From contig NZ_FOYZ01000010.1 of NCBI RefSeq assembly GCF_900112775.1, positions 1 through 64,000 of the forward strand: 64,000 bases of DNA, given 5' to 3'. Source of the stretch: Anaeromicropila populeti (GTDB lineage: Bacteria; Bacillota; Clostridia; Lachnospirales; Lachnospiraceae). The notes below the pieces were generated by a model. It saw nothing but the letters and a program-made list of their open reading frames with translations. It was not told where the DNA came from and ran no database searches. The first letter of the stretch is position 1, and each line of letters begins with the position of its first letter. This document shows, piece by piece, positions 56,763-64,000 of the stretch. The translations under genes were made by a program, and so were the position numbers.

Positions 56763-57923
56763 ATGCAGATTTTTAAACTCTATTTCAAATTAGTAAAAAA
56801 GAAGATTCTAGTTATGATGGTAGTGTGCATGGTATTCATTGGAGCAACAGGAATGATGTTAGCCATTGAGAAGACAAAAAGTACATTGTATAATCAAGAA
56901 AAATTTCAAGTCGCTTTTCAATGTGATGATTACCAAAATGTTCTTACAACTGGGTTGTACCAGTATCTAAAAGATTACTGCAATTTTATTCCAGTAAAAG
57001 AAAAGCAAATAGATATGGAAGGGAGGTTGTTTTTTTACAATATTTCTGCGGTAATTAAAATTCCAGAAGGATTTACGGAAAACTTTCAAAATGATAAAGA
57101 AGCATATATTTTGAAAGAAGAGGTTACCGATCAAAGAAGTATGGTTTTGTTGGATTTGGCAGTGGATCAGTATCTTTCAGTAGTTAGAACATATCAAAAA
57201 GCAGAGGGTTTGAGTCTTCTTGAAGCAGTAGAAAAGGCGGGGGAAGATTTTAAGGAAGATAATGCTGTTTCTTGGTATATGGAGGAAACAAAAGATTATA
57301 CGATAATCTGTAAATATTACAATTATCTGGCATATGGCATTTGGTGTATTTGTATTATCTGCATTGCTGGAATCATGCTTTCTATTAATAGTGTTAAATT
57401 GAAAAACCGAATTGCAATTGCACCAGTATCTTCAGTAAATCTGTATTTGCAATTATGGATGGGCAGCCTGCTGCTGACTTTTTTTGTGACAAGTTTTTTT
57501 ATTGTATTTGGTTTTTTCTTCATTCATAAAAAGTATCTTGATATACAAATACTATTAATGAGTATGAATGCCTATCTTTTTTCCTTGTGCGGAGTCAGTT
57601 TTGGGTTTTTAACAGGTTTTGTAGTGAAAAATAAGAAACACATTGCACCTGTTGTACACACTCTCTTAGTTGTAATGTGTTTATTAGGGGGAGTTTTTGT
57701 GCCACAGAAGGAATTAAGTAATAAAATATGGCAGATAGGATGTTTTTTACCTACTTACTGGTATGTAAAAAATAATCAGCTGATTAGTTCTTTTCAACAA
57801 ATATCAGCTAGTAGATGGGAAGATATTTTTAAGAATTATGGAATTATCTTTGGATTTGCAGCGGTTTTTTTTGTGATTGCGTTAATTGTGGGAAAACGGA
57901 ATTTGAAAATGGAGGCAGATTAG
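56763..57923 (+). CDS. ABC-2 type permease
   Basis: This is a 386-aa membrane protein. An N-terminal helix (ILVMMVVCMVFIGATGMML) is followed by a large extracytoplasmic domain to ~residue 190 and then five or six helices, including VHTLLVVMCLLGGVFVP, typical of ABC-2 exporters. It starts ten bases after the first permease; AAGGGGGAA precedes the ATG. Together the three genes form an exporter, perhaps for a lantibiotic, lipid or wall-active compound given the adjacent NarL-type two-component system. Confidence 0.85.
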   Translation: MQIFKLYFKLVKKKILVMMVVCMVFIGATGMMLAIEKTKSTLYNQEKFQVAFQCDDYQNVLTTGLYQYLKDYCNFIPVKEKQIDMEGRLFFYNISAVIKIPEGFTENFQNDKEAYILKEEVTDQRSMVLLDLAVDQYLSVVRTYQKAEGLSLLEAVEKAGEDFKEDNAVSWYMEETKDYTIICKYYNYLAYGIWCICIICIAGIMLSINSVKLKNRIAIAPVSSVNLYLQLWMGSLLLTFFVTSFFIVFGFFFIHKKYLDIQILLMSMNAYLFSLCGVSFGFLTGFVVKNKKHIAPVVHTLLVVMCLLGGVFVPQKELSNKIWQIGCFLPTYWYVKNNQLISSFQQISASRWEDIFKNYGIIFGFAAVFFVIALIVGKRNLKMEAD

Positions 57924-57961
57924 TACTTGCATTTTGAAAAAAAACATGGTACCATAAATAC

Positions 57962-57975
57962 AGAACATACATTCG
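57962..57975. promoter_or_regulatory. LexA-like box before the DNA-repair-type operon
   Basis: AGAACATACATTCG agrees with the Firmicutes SOS box CGAACRNRYGTTYG at all but two defined positions. It lies just before the ribosome site of the radical SAM gene. Binding is inference. Confidence 0.45.
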
Positions 57976-57988
57976 ATCGAGGTGGAAT

Positions 57989-59395
57989 ATGGTAATTAGT
58001 GAAGTTATGGATTTGTCCAAAAAGCTAGAGATATTGTCAGATGCAGCAAAATATGATGTGGCATGCACTTCTAGTGGTGTAGATCGCAAGGGTGGTGCAG
58101 GAATGCTGGGGAATGCAGTTAAGAGAGGTATTTGCCATTGTTTTGCTGCGGACGGAAGATGTATTTCATTGCTGAAGATTCTTCTGACCAATGAGTGCAT
58201 ATTTGATTGTAAGTATTGTCTGAACCGCTCGTCCAATGATGTAGTGCGTGTATCCTTTACCCCAGAGGAGGTAGCGGATTTAACGATAGAATTTTATCGG
58301 AGAAATTATATTGAAGGACTTTTTCTTAGTTCAGGAATTATGGTTAGTCCGGACCATACGATGAGTCAGATGTTGAAAGCAGTGTATCTTCTGCGGACGA
58401 AGCATAAGTTTAATGGCTATATTCATGTAAAGGCAATCCCAGGAGCAGATCAAAGCCTGATACAGGAAATGGGACTTTTGGCAGACCGTATGAGTATTAA
58501 TCTGGAACTGCCTACATCGGAAGGATTGAAAAATCTGGCACCTCATAAAAGCCGTAAGAATATATTAACGCCTATGAAGCAAATCCAGCTTGGAATTAAG
58601 GAAAACCGTAACGAACTGTTGGCAGGCAGGAGAATGAGTAAGGAACCAACAGCACTTGCAGCAGGCGGTGAGACACAGTTGGCGCTGAACAGGAGAAAAA
58701 ATGAATTTAAACAGTTTGTTCCATCGGGACAAAGCACCCAGGTTATTATTGGTGCAACTCCAGAAACGGATTTTCAGATTATTCATGTTGCAGAAAGTCT
58801 GTACCAGAAGTTTGAACTAAAGAGAGTTTTTTATTCTGCATTTGTAAATACTACCCATGATTCCTTACTTCCTGTTTTGGAAGGAGGACCTCCACTATTA
58901 AGAGAACACAGGCTGTATCAGGCGGACTGGCTCTTAAGATTTTATGGATTTCAGGCAGGAGAATTATTATCAGAAGACAAACCTAATTTTAATATGCTTT
59001 TGGATCCAAAGTGTAATTGGGCGTTAAATCATTTAGAAGAGTTTCCGATTGAGGTTAATAAGGCGGATTATAAGAAGCTTCTTCGTATTCCAGGTATTGG
59101 AGTCAAGTCAGCACAGAGGATTGTTTCAGCAAGAAAGCATGCCAGACTGGACTTTTCTGATTTAAAAAGACTTGGAGTAGTACTGAAGCGGGCACTTTAT
59201 TTTATTACTTGTAACGGTAAAATGATGTATCCAGTTAAGATAGAAGAGGACTATATTTTAAATCATATGCTTGAATTTAAGGAGAAGCTGCCTGCTGGAA
59301 TCGGAGGAAGCGGTATTTACCAGCAGCTGTCATTGTTTGATGATGTGAAGTTTTCAACCTTTAACGGAGTACAGGGAATAGGATTAATAGGATGA
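57989..59395 (+). CDS. Putative DNA modification/repair radical SAM protein
   Basis: This is a 468-aa protein. The radical SAM cluster is NECIFDCKYCLNR (C-x3-C-x2-C), preceded by a conserved N-terminal region (SSGVDRKGGAG). The barrel continues with GLFLSSGI and MSINLELPTS. The C-terminus has a helix-hairpin-helix DNA-binding motif (LLRIPGIGVKSAQRIVSARK). This matches the radical SAM protein found with uracil-DNA-glycosylase-type genes (TIGR03916). The stop overlaps the start of the next gene by four bases. The AGGTGG before the ATG is good. A LexA-like box lies upstream. Confidence 0.9.
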   Translation: MVISEVMDLSKKLEILSDAAKYDVACTSSGVDRKGGAGMLGNAVKRGICHCFAADGRCISLLKILLTNECIFDCKYCLNRSSNDVVRVSFTPEEVADLTIEFYRRNYIEGLFLSSGIMVSPDHTMSQMLKAVYLLRTKHKFNGYIHVKAIPGADQSLIQEMGLLADRMSINLELPTSEGLKNLAPHKSRKNILTPMKQIQLGIKENRNELLAGRRMSKEPTALAAGGETQLALNRRKNEFKQFVPSGQSTQVIIGATPETDFQIIHVAESLYQKFELKRVFYSAFVNTTHDSLLPVLEGGPPLLREHRLYQADWLLRFYGFQAGELLSEDKPNFNMLLDPKCNWALNHLEEFPIEVNKADYKKLLRIPGIGVKSAQRIVSARKHARLDFSDLKRLGVVLKRALYFITCNGKMMYPVKIEEDYILNHMLEFKEKLPAGIGGSGIYQQLSLFDDVKFSTFNGVQGIGLIG

Positions 59396-60186
59396 AGAAT
59401 AAGCGGATTTATATATGTGAGAATACAACAGATGGCATTTTTACTGCTATTTATGATGCATGGGCAAGCAGTTATGGACATGATTATAACCAGATTGCAG
59501 TAAGAGAGCCAGACAATTATCAATTTTTTTCTGAGTTTATTTATGTGAAAACAGATTTGGACAAAGCAGTCAAGGTGTCTCGTTCTATCTGTGGCAAAAT
59601 ATCCTGGCAGGCTTATGAAATGGTGTTTCATTCCACCTTATCCAAGAACGAAAACAAGGCAGATATTATATATCGTTTTTTAATTCTGGGATTTGCCATG
59701 GGTAATAAAGTACTGGAGCATGTAAGTAATCCTTATGTAAACGGTGTTTTTTCAATGGATATTAATGTGAAAAATGAATTTTTTCATTATGAAGGCTTTT
59801 TACGTTTTGTGGAATTAAAAAATAGAATTTTATTTGCTCGGATGCGTCCAGAGAATAATATATTAGGACCTGTAGCGGATCATTTTGGGGACCGCTTGAC
59901 AGATGAGAACTGGATAATATATGATGAAGACAGACAAACAGCAGCGATACATCAGGCGAGGACTCAGTGGTTTATAGCAGAAAATTTTGAATTTAATGAA
60001 GCAATGGATTTTTCTGAATTGGAAAAGCAGGATAGTCTTTATGATTTGTGGAAATGTTTTGTCGATTCCATTGGAATAAAAGAACGAAAAAATGATAAGC
60101 TTAGAGGTCAGATGCTGCCTAATCGTTTTAGGGAGTTTATGCCTGAAGTACCCTATAATAAAAGTAAAACCAGGAGTAAAAAATGA
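59392..60186 (+). CDS. DUF4130 / TIGR03915 DNA metabolism protein
   Basis: This is a 264-aa protein that starts NKRIYICENTTDGIFTAIYDAW, the hallmark of the DUF4130 partner of the radical SAM protein above. The middle contains KNEFFHYEGFLRFVELKNRILFARM and DHFGDRL with a likely metal- or nucleotide-binding face. In other bacteria this domain is fused to uracil-DNA-glycosylase; here it is free-standing and no UDG gene is beside it. It overlaps its neighbours on both sides by four bases, so the three genes are translated as a set. Confidence 0.9.
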   Translation: MKNKRIYICENTTDGIFTAIYDAWASSYGHDYNQIAVREPDNYQFFSEFIYVKTDLDKAVKVSRSICGKISWQAYEMVFHSTLSKNENKADIIYRFLILGFAMGNKVLEHVSNPYVNGVFSMDINVKNEFFHYEGFLRFVELKNRILFARMRPENNILGPVADHFGDRLTDENWIIYDEDRQTAAIHQARTQWFIAENFEFNEAMDFSELEKQDSLYDLWKCFVDSIGIKERKNDKLRGQMLPNRFREFMPEVPYNKSKTRSKK

Positions 60187-62144
60187 AAAAAGTGTTTGGA
60201 ATTATGGCTCATGTAGATGCAGGAAAAACAACTCTATCAGAACAGATTCTTTTTTATGGGAAAGCAATCAGACAACCTGGGAGAGTGGATCATAAGAACG
60301 CTTTTCTCGATTGCCATGAAATAGAGAGAGAGCGGGGAATTACCGTTTATTCCGATCAGGCTTTTTTTCAAATAGAAGAGGATGAGTATTATTTGGTAGA
60401 TACACCAGGACACGCGGACTTTATTTCAGAAGTAGAACGTACATTAGATGTAATTGATTATGGTGTTATAGTAATTAGTGCTACTGATGGCGTGCAGGGG
60501 CAGACTGAAACGATATGGAACTGCCTTAGAGAAAGAAAGATTCCTGTGTTTATATTTGTCAATAAAATGGATATGGAAACGGCAGATAGTGAATGGATTT
60601 TAGCGGAATTACATAAGAAGCTTTCTAACCAGATTGTTTCTTTTACGAAAACAGATATATTATGTGATTTATCAGATGAGATGATAGAATTAGCAGCCTC
60701 CTCCAGTGAGATAGCAATGGAAAAGTATTTTGAGGGTAAGCTAGATAAGGAAGAAGTTTTTGTGATTTTGAAGAAAATGATAAAGCAGTGTGAACTATAT
60801 CCTTGTATGTTTGGAGCAGCATTGCAGGATGATGGGGTTAAGGAATTTTTGCAGCAGTTTCATATTCTAACTGATACAGAGTATGACACGATGGAAAATA
60901 TGCCTTTTGCGGGAAGAGTGTATAAGATTCAATATGACAGTAATGGGGAACGGATGGCATTTATTAAAGTTTTAGCTGGTAAACTTTCTGTCAGAGATGA
61001 GATTTTATTACAGAAAGATGGTGAAATTCAAAGAGAAAAAGTAAATCAACTGAAACTGATTTCAGGAAATAAAGTATCAGCAGTAGCCACTGCCTATCCA
61101 GGTGAATTAGTTGGAGTAACTGGTTTGAAATCCGTTACGGCTGGGGCAGGAATAGGGGATTGTAACGATATATTACAGTATCAATTTGTACCAGCGCTAA
61201 AAGTTAAGGTTCTTTATGACTCTAACATTCCAGACAGAGAAATGATTAGGTGCTTTCAGATGCTGGAGGATGAAAACCCGATGCTGGGAGCAAACTGGGA
61301 TGCTGTACTAAAGCAGTTGGAAATATGTATTATGGGAATGATTCAATTAGAAGTTCTGCAAAGAGTTGTAAAAGAGAGATTTGGATATACCATACAGTTT
61401 ACACAGCCAGAGGTTTTATATATGGAGACACCTGCATGTGAGGTGACTGGATATGGACACTTTGAACCACTGCGGCATTATGCGGAAGTAAGTCTTAAAC
61501 TAATTCCTCTAAAAGAAGGAAGTGGGTTGCAGTACGAAAGTAGTTGTCACCCAGATCAACTTGCAATGAATTTTCAAAATGCAATCAGGACACATGTATT
61601 TGAAAAAATTCATAAAGGAATATTGACAGGTTCTCCTTTAACTGATGTAAAGATTGTGTTAAATGGAGGAATCGCTCATATAAAGCATACAGAAGGTGGA
61701 GACTTTAGAGAGGCAACTTATCGGGCGATTCGCCAAGGATTAGAAAAATCGGGATCAGTTTTGCTGGAGCCGGTGTATGAATTTACAATAGAGGTTGAAA
61801 GTCAGCTGATTGGAAGGGTCCTTTCCGATATTACAAAAATGAAGGGCTCATTTGAAACACCGTTAGCAGCAGGGGAGAATTCTATTATTACTGGTACTTG
61901 TCCTGTTTCCACTTTTATGAATTATGCAGAAAGTTTCATGATATATACAAAAGGAAAGGGAAGAATATCAGCAAAGGTATCAAGGTATCAGCGATGTCAT
62001 AATCCGGATGACGTAATCAAGAAAATAAATTATGACAAAGAGCGAGATCTTGAGAATGTTTCCAGCTCTGTTTTTTGTGCCAAGGGAACTTCATTTGTTG
62101 TGAAATGGGATGAAGCAGAACAGTATATGCATTTGTTAAAATGA
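60183..62144 (+). CDS. TetM-like translation factor GTPase
   Basis: This is a 653-aa EF-G-like GTPase. It has G1 AHVDAGKTT (residues 9-17), switch I RERGITV, G3 VDTPGHADF and G4 NKMD, then domains II to V of the ribosomal protection type. It is related to TetM/TetW but diverged, particularly in the domain IV loop region, so tetracycline resistance is not assured. It overlaps the DUF4130 gene by four bases. The length (TetM is ~640) is normal. A role in freeing stalled ribosomes is inference. Confidence 0.9.
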   Translation: MKKVFGIMAHVDAGKTTLSEQILFYGKAIRQPGRVDHKNAFLDCHEIERERGITVYSDQAFFQIEEDEYYLVDTPGHADFISEVERTLDVIDYGVIVISATDGVQGQTETIWNCLRERKIPVFIFVNKMDMETADSEWILAELHKKLSNQIVSFTKTDILCDLSDEMIELAASSSEIAMEKYFEGKLDKEEVFVILKKMIKQCELYPCMFGAALQDDGVKEFLQQFHILTDTEYDTMENMPFAGRVYKIQYDSNGERMAFIKVLAGKLSVRDEILLQKDGEIQREKVNQLKLISGNKVSAVATAYPGELVGVTGLKSVTAGAGIGDCNDILQYQFVPALKVKVLYDSNIPDREMIRCFQMLEDENPMLGANWDAVLKQLEICIMGMIQLEVLQRVVKERFGYTIQFTQPEVLYMETPACEVTGYGHFEPLRHYAEVSLKLIPLKEGSGLQYESSCHPDQLAMNFQNAIRTHVFEKIHKGILTGSPLTDVKIVLNGGIAHIKHTEGGDFREATYRAIRQGLEKSGSVLLEPVYEFTIEVESQLIGRVLSDITKMKGSFETPLAAGENSIITGTCPVSTFMNYAESFMIYTKGKGRISAKVSRYQRCHNPDDVIKKINYDKERDLENVSSSVFCAKGTSFVVKWDEAEQYMHLLK

Positions 62145-62245
62145 CAGATTTGTAAAATATTGGTGAGTCGTATTGCATAATTTATGAACTGTGTGGAATA
62201 CTAAGCAAGTACAATGAAATAATAAGAATATAGGAGGAGAATTCC

Positions 62246-62545
62246 ATGAAGAAAAAACTTTTTCTTTTAGTAGCTATTTGCTGTTTATCCTTATTTGCTC
62301 TAACTGCTTGTAATACGGAAGATGATGATATTACAGATAACGGAGTAACAAACACGGAGATAACTAATAATGGAACTACAAATGGGACGGGTACCATAAA
62401 TGACTCGGATGGTAACGGTGTTGCAGATGCAATAGAGGATACAGGTGATGCTGTTGGTAATGCGATAGAAGATACAGGTGATGCTATCGGAAACGCCGCT
62501 AATGGAAATGCCGCCAACGGTGCAGGTACTACAACAACTCCTTAA
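62246..62545 (+). CDS. Small lipoprotein with Asp/Gly repeats
   Basis: This is a 99-aa lipoprotein. The signal peptide ends at LTACNTED, giving a lipidated cysteine near residue 22. The mature part is low-complexity, with DGNGVADAIEDTGDAVGNAIEDTGDAIGNA containing a repeat of (A/V)IEDTGDAxGNA and a short Asn/Ala/Thr tail. No known family. AGGAGGAG precedes the ATG; a strong terminator follows. Function unknown. Confidence 0.75.
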   Translation: MKKKLFLLVAICCLSLFALTACNTEDDDITDNGVTNTEITNNGTTNGTGTINDSDGNGVADAIEDTGDAVGNAIEDTGDAIGNAANGNAANGAGTTTTP

Positions 62546-62554
62546 TAGGAAATC

Positions 62555-62583
62555 AAAAAGAGTGTTGATAAGACACTCTTTTT
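62555..62583. terminator. Terminator between convergent genes
   Basis: AAAAAGAGTGT at 62555-62565 and ACACTCTTTTT at 62573-62583 form a perfect 11-base stem usable in both directions. Confidence 0.9.
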
Positions 62584-62596
62584 GGTTTAAGATTTA

Positions 62597-63550
62597 TTAT
62601 GAATATATTTTTCGGTATACATCTTGGACTGGTTTTTTTAAGGCTTTTTGTTTGGCGGTTTGTGCTGCAAGGTGCCGCTTTTTTTCATCATGTATGATAA
62701 AATATTGTGCTAAATCAGGAATCCGAAAAAGCAGAAAGTATTGCCCATCTATTAGTAATTCCTGTTCTAAATTCATTCCAAGGCAATTTGCAACGTGAAT
62801 AGAACGTTGATTTTCCTTCTGAATCACAGCAACTATAGAAGAAATTTCTAAAGATTCCAGAGAATATTTTAATACAGCCAGAATACTTTCATATGCATAT
62901 CCTTTTCCCCAGTGAGAAGCAGCTACCAGATAACTTAACTCAATTTCTGGATTCCCATTCACAAGACGGTTTTGAATACCACATTGGCCAATAAGCATAC
63001 CCGTTTTATCAAAAATACCCCAGAGTCCAAATCCATAAAAATGATATACATATTTGATATATGCTTTATGTTTTTCTATTTCAACTTCTAAGGGTTCTTC
63101 CATACCAGTCACAAAGCGGCGAACCTCTGGATTAGAATAGATAGAATATAAATCCTTGATATCTTCAATATCTAATTCTCGTATCAAAAGACGTTTCGTT
63201 TCGGCAATGGTGACAGGAAGCATATAAGCATGTTTCCACTCATTTATTGCAAAGGAAGCAGTTAGCCCTAGGAAACTTTCAACCAAACAATAAGCTGATG
63301 AAAAATCTGTGTTTTGAGCGGAAGATAAAACACCGATAGCGGGAATCTGATTTTTCAAGGCAAGTGATATACCAAGAGAAGTATCACTAAATAATAGTGA
63401 CTGTACTTTATTCTGAAAAAAAGTTTCTTCAGAGGAAGAAGATAAAAACTCATACTTAATATGAGAGTCGGATAAATCCTTTAGAAATTCCATCAGTCCA
63501 TCATAGTTTGTGTTTTTCAAATGAAAATAGATAGTTTCTAAGCATTTCAT
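62597..63550 (-). CDS. GNAT acetyltransferase with extra N-terminal domain
   Basis: This is a 317-aa protein. Residues ~120-290 are a RimJ/RimL-type GNAT domain: RLLIRELDIEDIKDLYSIYSNPEVRRFV, GQCGIQNR, ELSYLVAASHWGKGYAYE (acetyl-CoA loop) and ENQRSIHVANCLGM. The first ~110 residues form another small alpha/beta domain (FSDTSLGISLALKNQIPAIGVLSSA), which looks like a HAD-hydrolase remnant lacking the catalytic start. The substrate is unknown. It lies directly downstream of the glycerophosphodiesterase gene on the same strand, 17 bases apart. Confidence 0.82.
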   Translation of the reverse strand: MKCLETIYFHLKNTNYDGLMEFLKDLSDSHIKYEFLSSSSEETFFQNKVQSLLFSDTSLGISLALKNQIPAIGVLSSAQNTDFSSAYCLVESFLGLTASFAINEWKHAYMLPVTIAETKRLLIRELDIEDIKDLYSIYSNPEVRRFVTGMEEPLEVEIEKHKAYIKYVYHFYGFGLWGIFDKTGMLIGQCGIQNRLVNGNPEIELSYLVAASHWGKGYAYESILAVLKYSLESLEISSIVAVIQKENQRSIHVANCLGMNLEQELLIDGQYFLLFRIPDLAQYFIIHDEKKRHLAAQTAKQKALKKPVQDVYRKIYS

Positions 63551-63567
63551 GGGGGTACCTGCCTTAC

Positions 63568-64000
63568 TTAATAATTTCCGCTAAAGCGATCAGGATAATC
63601 TGTAATAATAGCTGTCACTTTGTGTTTCATTAACTTTAGATAAACATTATTTTTGTTTACTGTCCAAACGTAAATATGATAGTTTAGCTTTCTGCACTTA
63701 TAAACTAACCAAGGTGTAACCAGTTTATAATTAGGGACAACAAAATCTGCCTTTGATTTTTTCAGACGTCCAAAAGGAAAAAGTTCTGAAAAATGTTCTA
63801 GAGGAGTTGCTTTGTCCTTGCCAAGCAGCAGACCTGTATAGATATCAGGATTTATCTGTTTAATCGTCCGGATGACGGAATCGTGAAATGATGTTATCAC
63901 ATAATGGGATGGATCAATATAGTTACTAATAATTTCGATTACTTCCCGTTCATATCCGGTTTCCTTTAATTCGATATCGAATAAAACTCTTTTAGAACAA
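63568..64000 (-). CDS. Glycerophosphodiester phosphodiesterase, C-terminal part
   Basis: The frame is open to the window edge, so the gene continues outside. The visible 144 residues begin within LFDIELKETGYE and include VITSFHDSVIRTIKQINPDIYTGLL and VYVWTVNKNN-like LNYHIYVWTVNKNN, then VTAIITDYPDRF. These are the second half of a GDPD barrel, which hydrolyses glycerophosphodiesters to glycerol-3-phosphate and an alcohol. The active-site HR(G) start is beyond the window. The GNAT gene follows 17 bases later. Confidence 0.9.
   Translation of the reverse strand, partial: CSKRVLFDIELKETGYEREVIEIISNYIDPSHYVITSFHDSVIRTIKQINPDIYTGLLLGKDKATPLEHFSELFPFGRLKKSKADFVVPNYKLVTPWLVYKCRKLNYHIYVWTVNKNNVYLKLMKHKVTAIITDYPDRFSGNY

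Noticed and set aside
60183-62144. Acquired tetM/tetW resistance gene
   Set aside because: It is diverged in the key domain IV region and is embedded by overlaps in a chromosomal operon, so it is better called TetM-like.

Overview
The window looks like chromosomal DNA from an AT-rich anaerobic Clostridia bacterium, most likely of the Lachnospiraceae type. The reasons are the low-GC Firmicutes promoters and ribosome binding sites, a CIRCE-controlled groESL, rubrerythrin, two ferrous-iron FeoB systems, several small families typical of that group (DUF6062-like, DUF6106-like, DUF2225, TetM-like GTPase), and a secreted family-9 pectate lyase that suggests a plant-polysaccharide habitat. The taxonomic call is inference.

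Layout. 1-231 is the 3' end of a 23S rRNA with no 5S behind it. 0.5-5.6 kb holds a two-gene unit of unknown function: a P47/TULIP-like protein and a 1138-aa propeller-plus-helical protein. 5.6-10.2 kb has a DUF1275 membrane protein, rubrerythrin, tcdA and an intact, metal-regulated feoB. 10.4-21.1 kb holds a GLUG-repeat surface protein, a patatin, a DUF421 protein, a lipoprotein, an orphan eukaryotic-type HisA, a SleB-like hydrolase, glnS and two Cys-rich unknowns. 21.3-28.0 kb is housekeeping: groESL, guaB, pyk. 28.1-38.4 kb holds an amidase, a MATE pump, a methionine block (MetF fusion plus short MetH), a glycosyltransferase, an LCP protein and ilvN-ilvC. 38.5-41.3 kb has a CAT-like enzyme and a pectate lyase translationally coupled to a formylglycine-enzyme-like protein.

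41.4-52.4 kb is the most unusual part. A second ferrous-iron operon (feoA-feoB2, next to a divergent DtxR-type regulator) has its feoB cut in two by an 8.6-kb element. The two halves lie on the minus strand at 50.8-52.1 kb and 41.4-42.2 kb. Both break points carry the same CACATG. Joining them there restores an in-frame FeoB of about 715 aa across its conserved Met-Cys-Met-Gly-x-Gly-Cys-Asn segment. The element carries a large serine recombinase at one end, preceded by a coupled 48-aa ORF, and cargo that includes an iron-sulfur-flavoprotein-like enzyme, a two-component system, an exported DUF2202 ferritin-like protein, an exported cysteine hydrolase and a lipoprotein. The reconstructed circular junction shows inverted arms around a central CA, as expected for a serine-integrase attP. 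This could be a reversible switch on iron uptake or a mobile element using feoB as its attachment gene.

53-64 kb holds tRNA-Gly, a NarL-type two-component system divergent from an ABC exporter with a degenerate ATPase, an overlapping three-gene unit (DNA-repair-type radical SAM protein, DUF4130 partner, TetM-like GTPase) behind a LexA-like box, a small lipoprotein, a GNAT acetyltransferase, and a glycerophosphodiesterase cut by the window edge.
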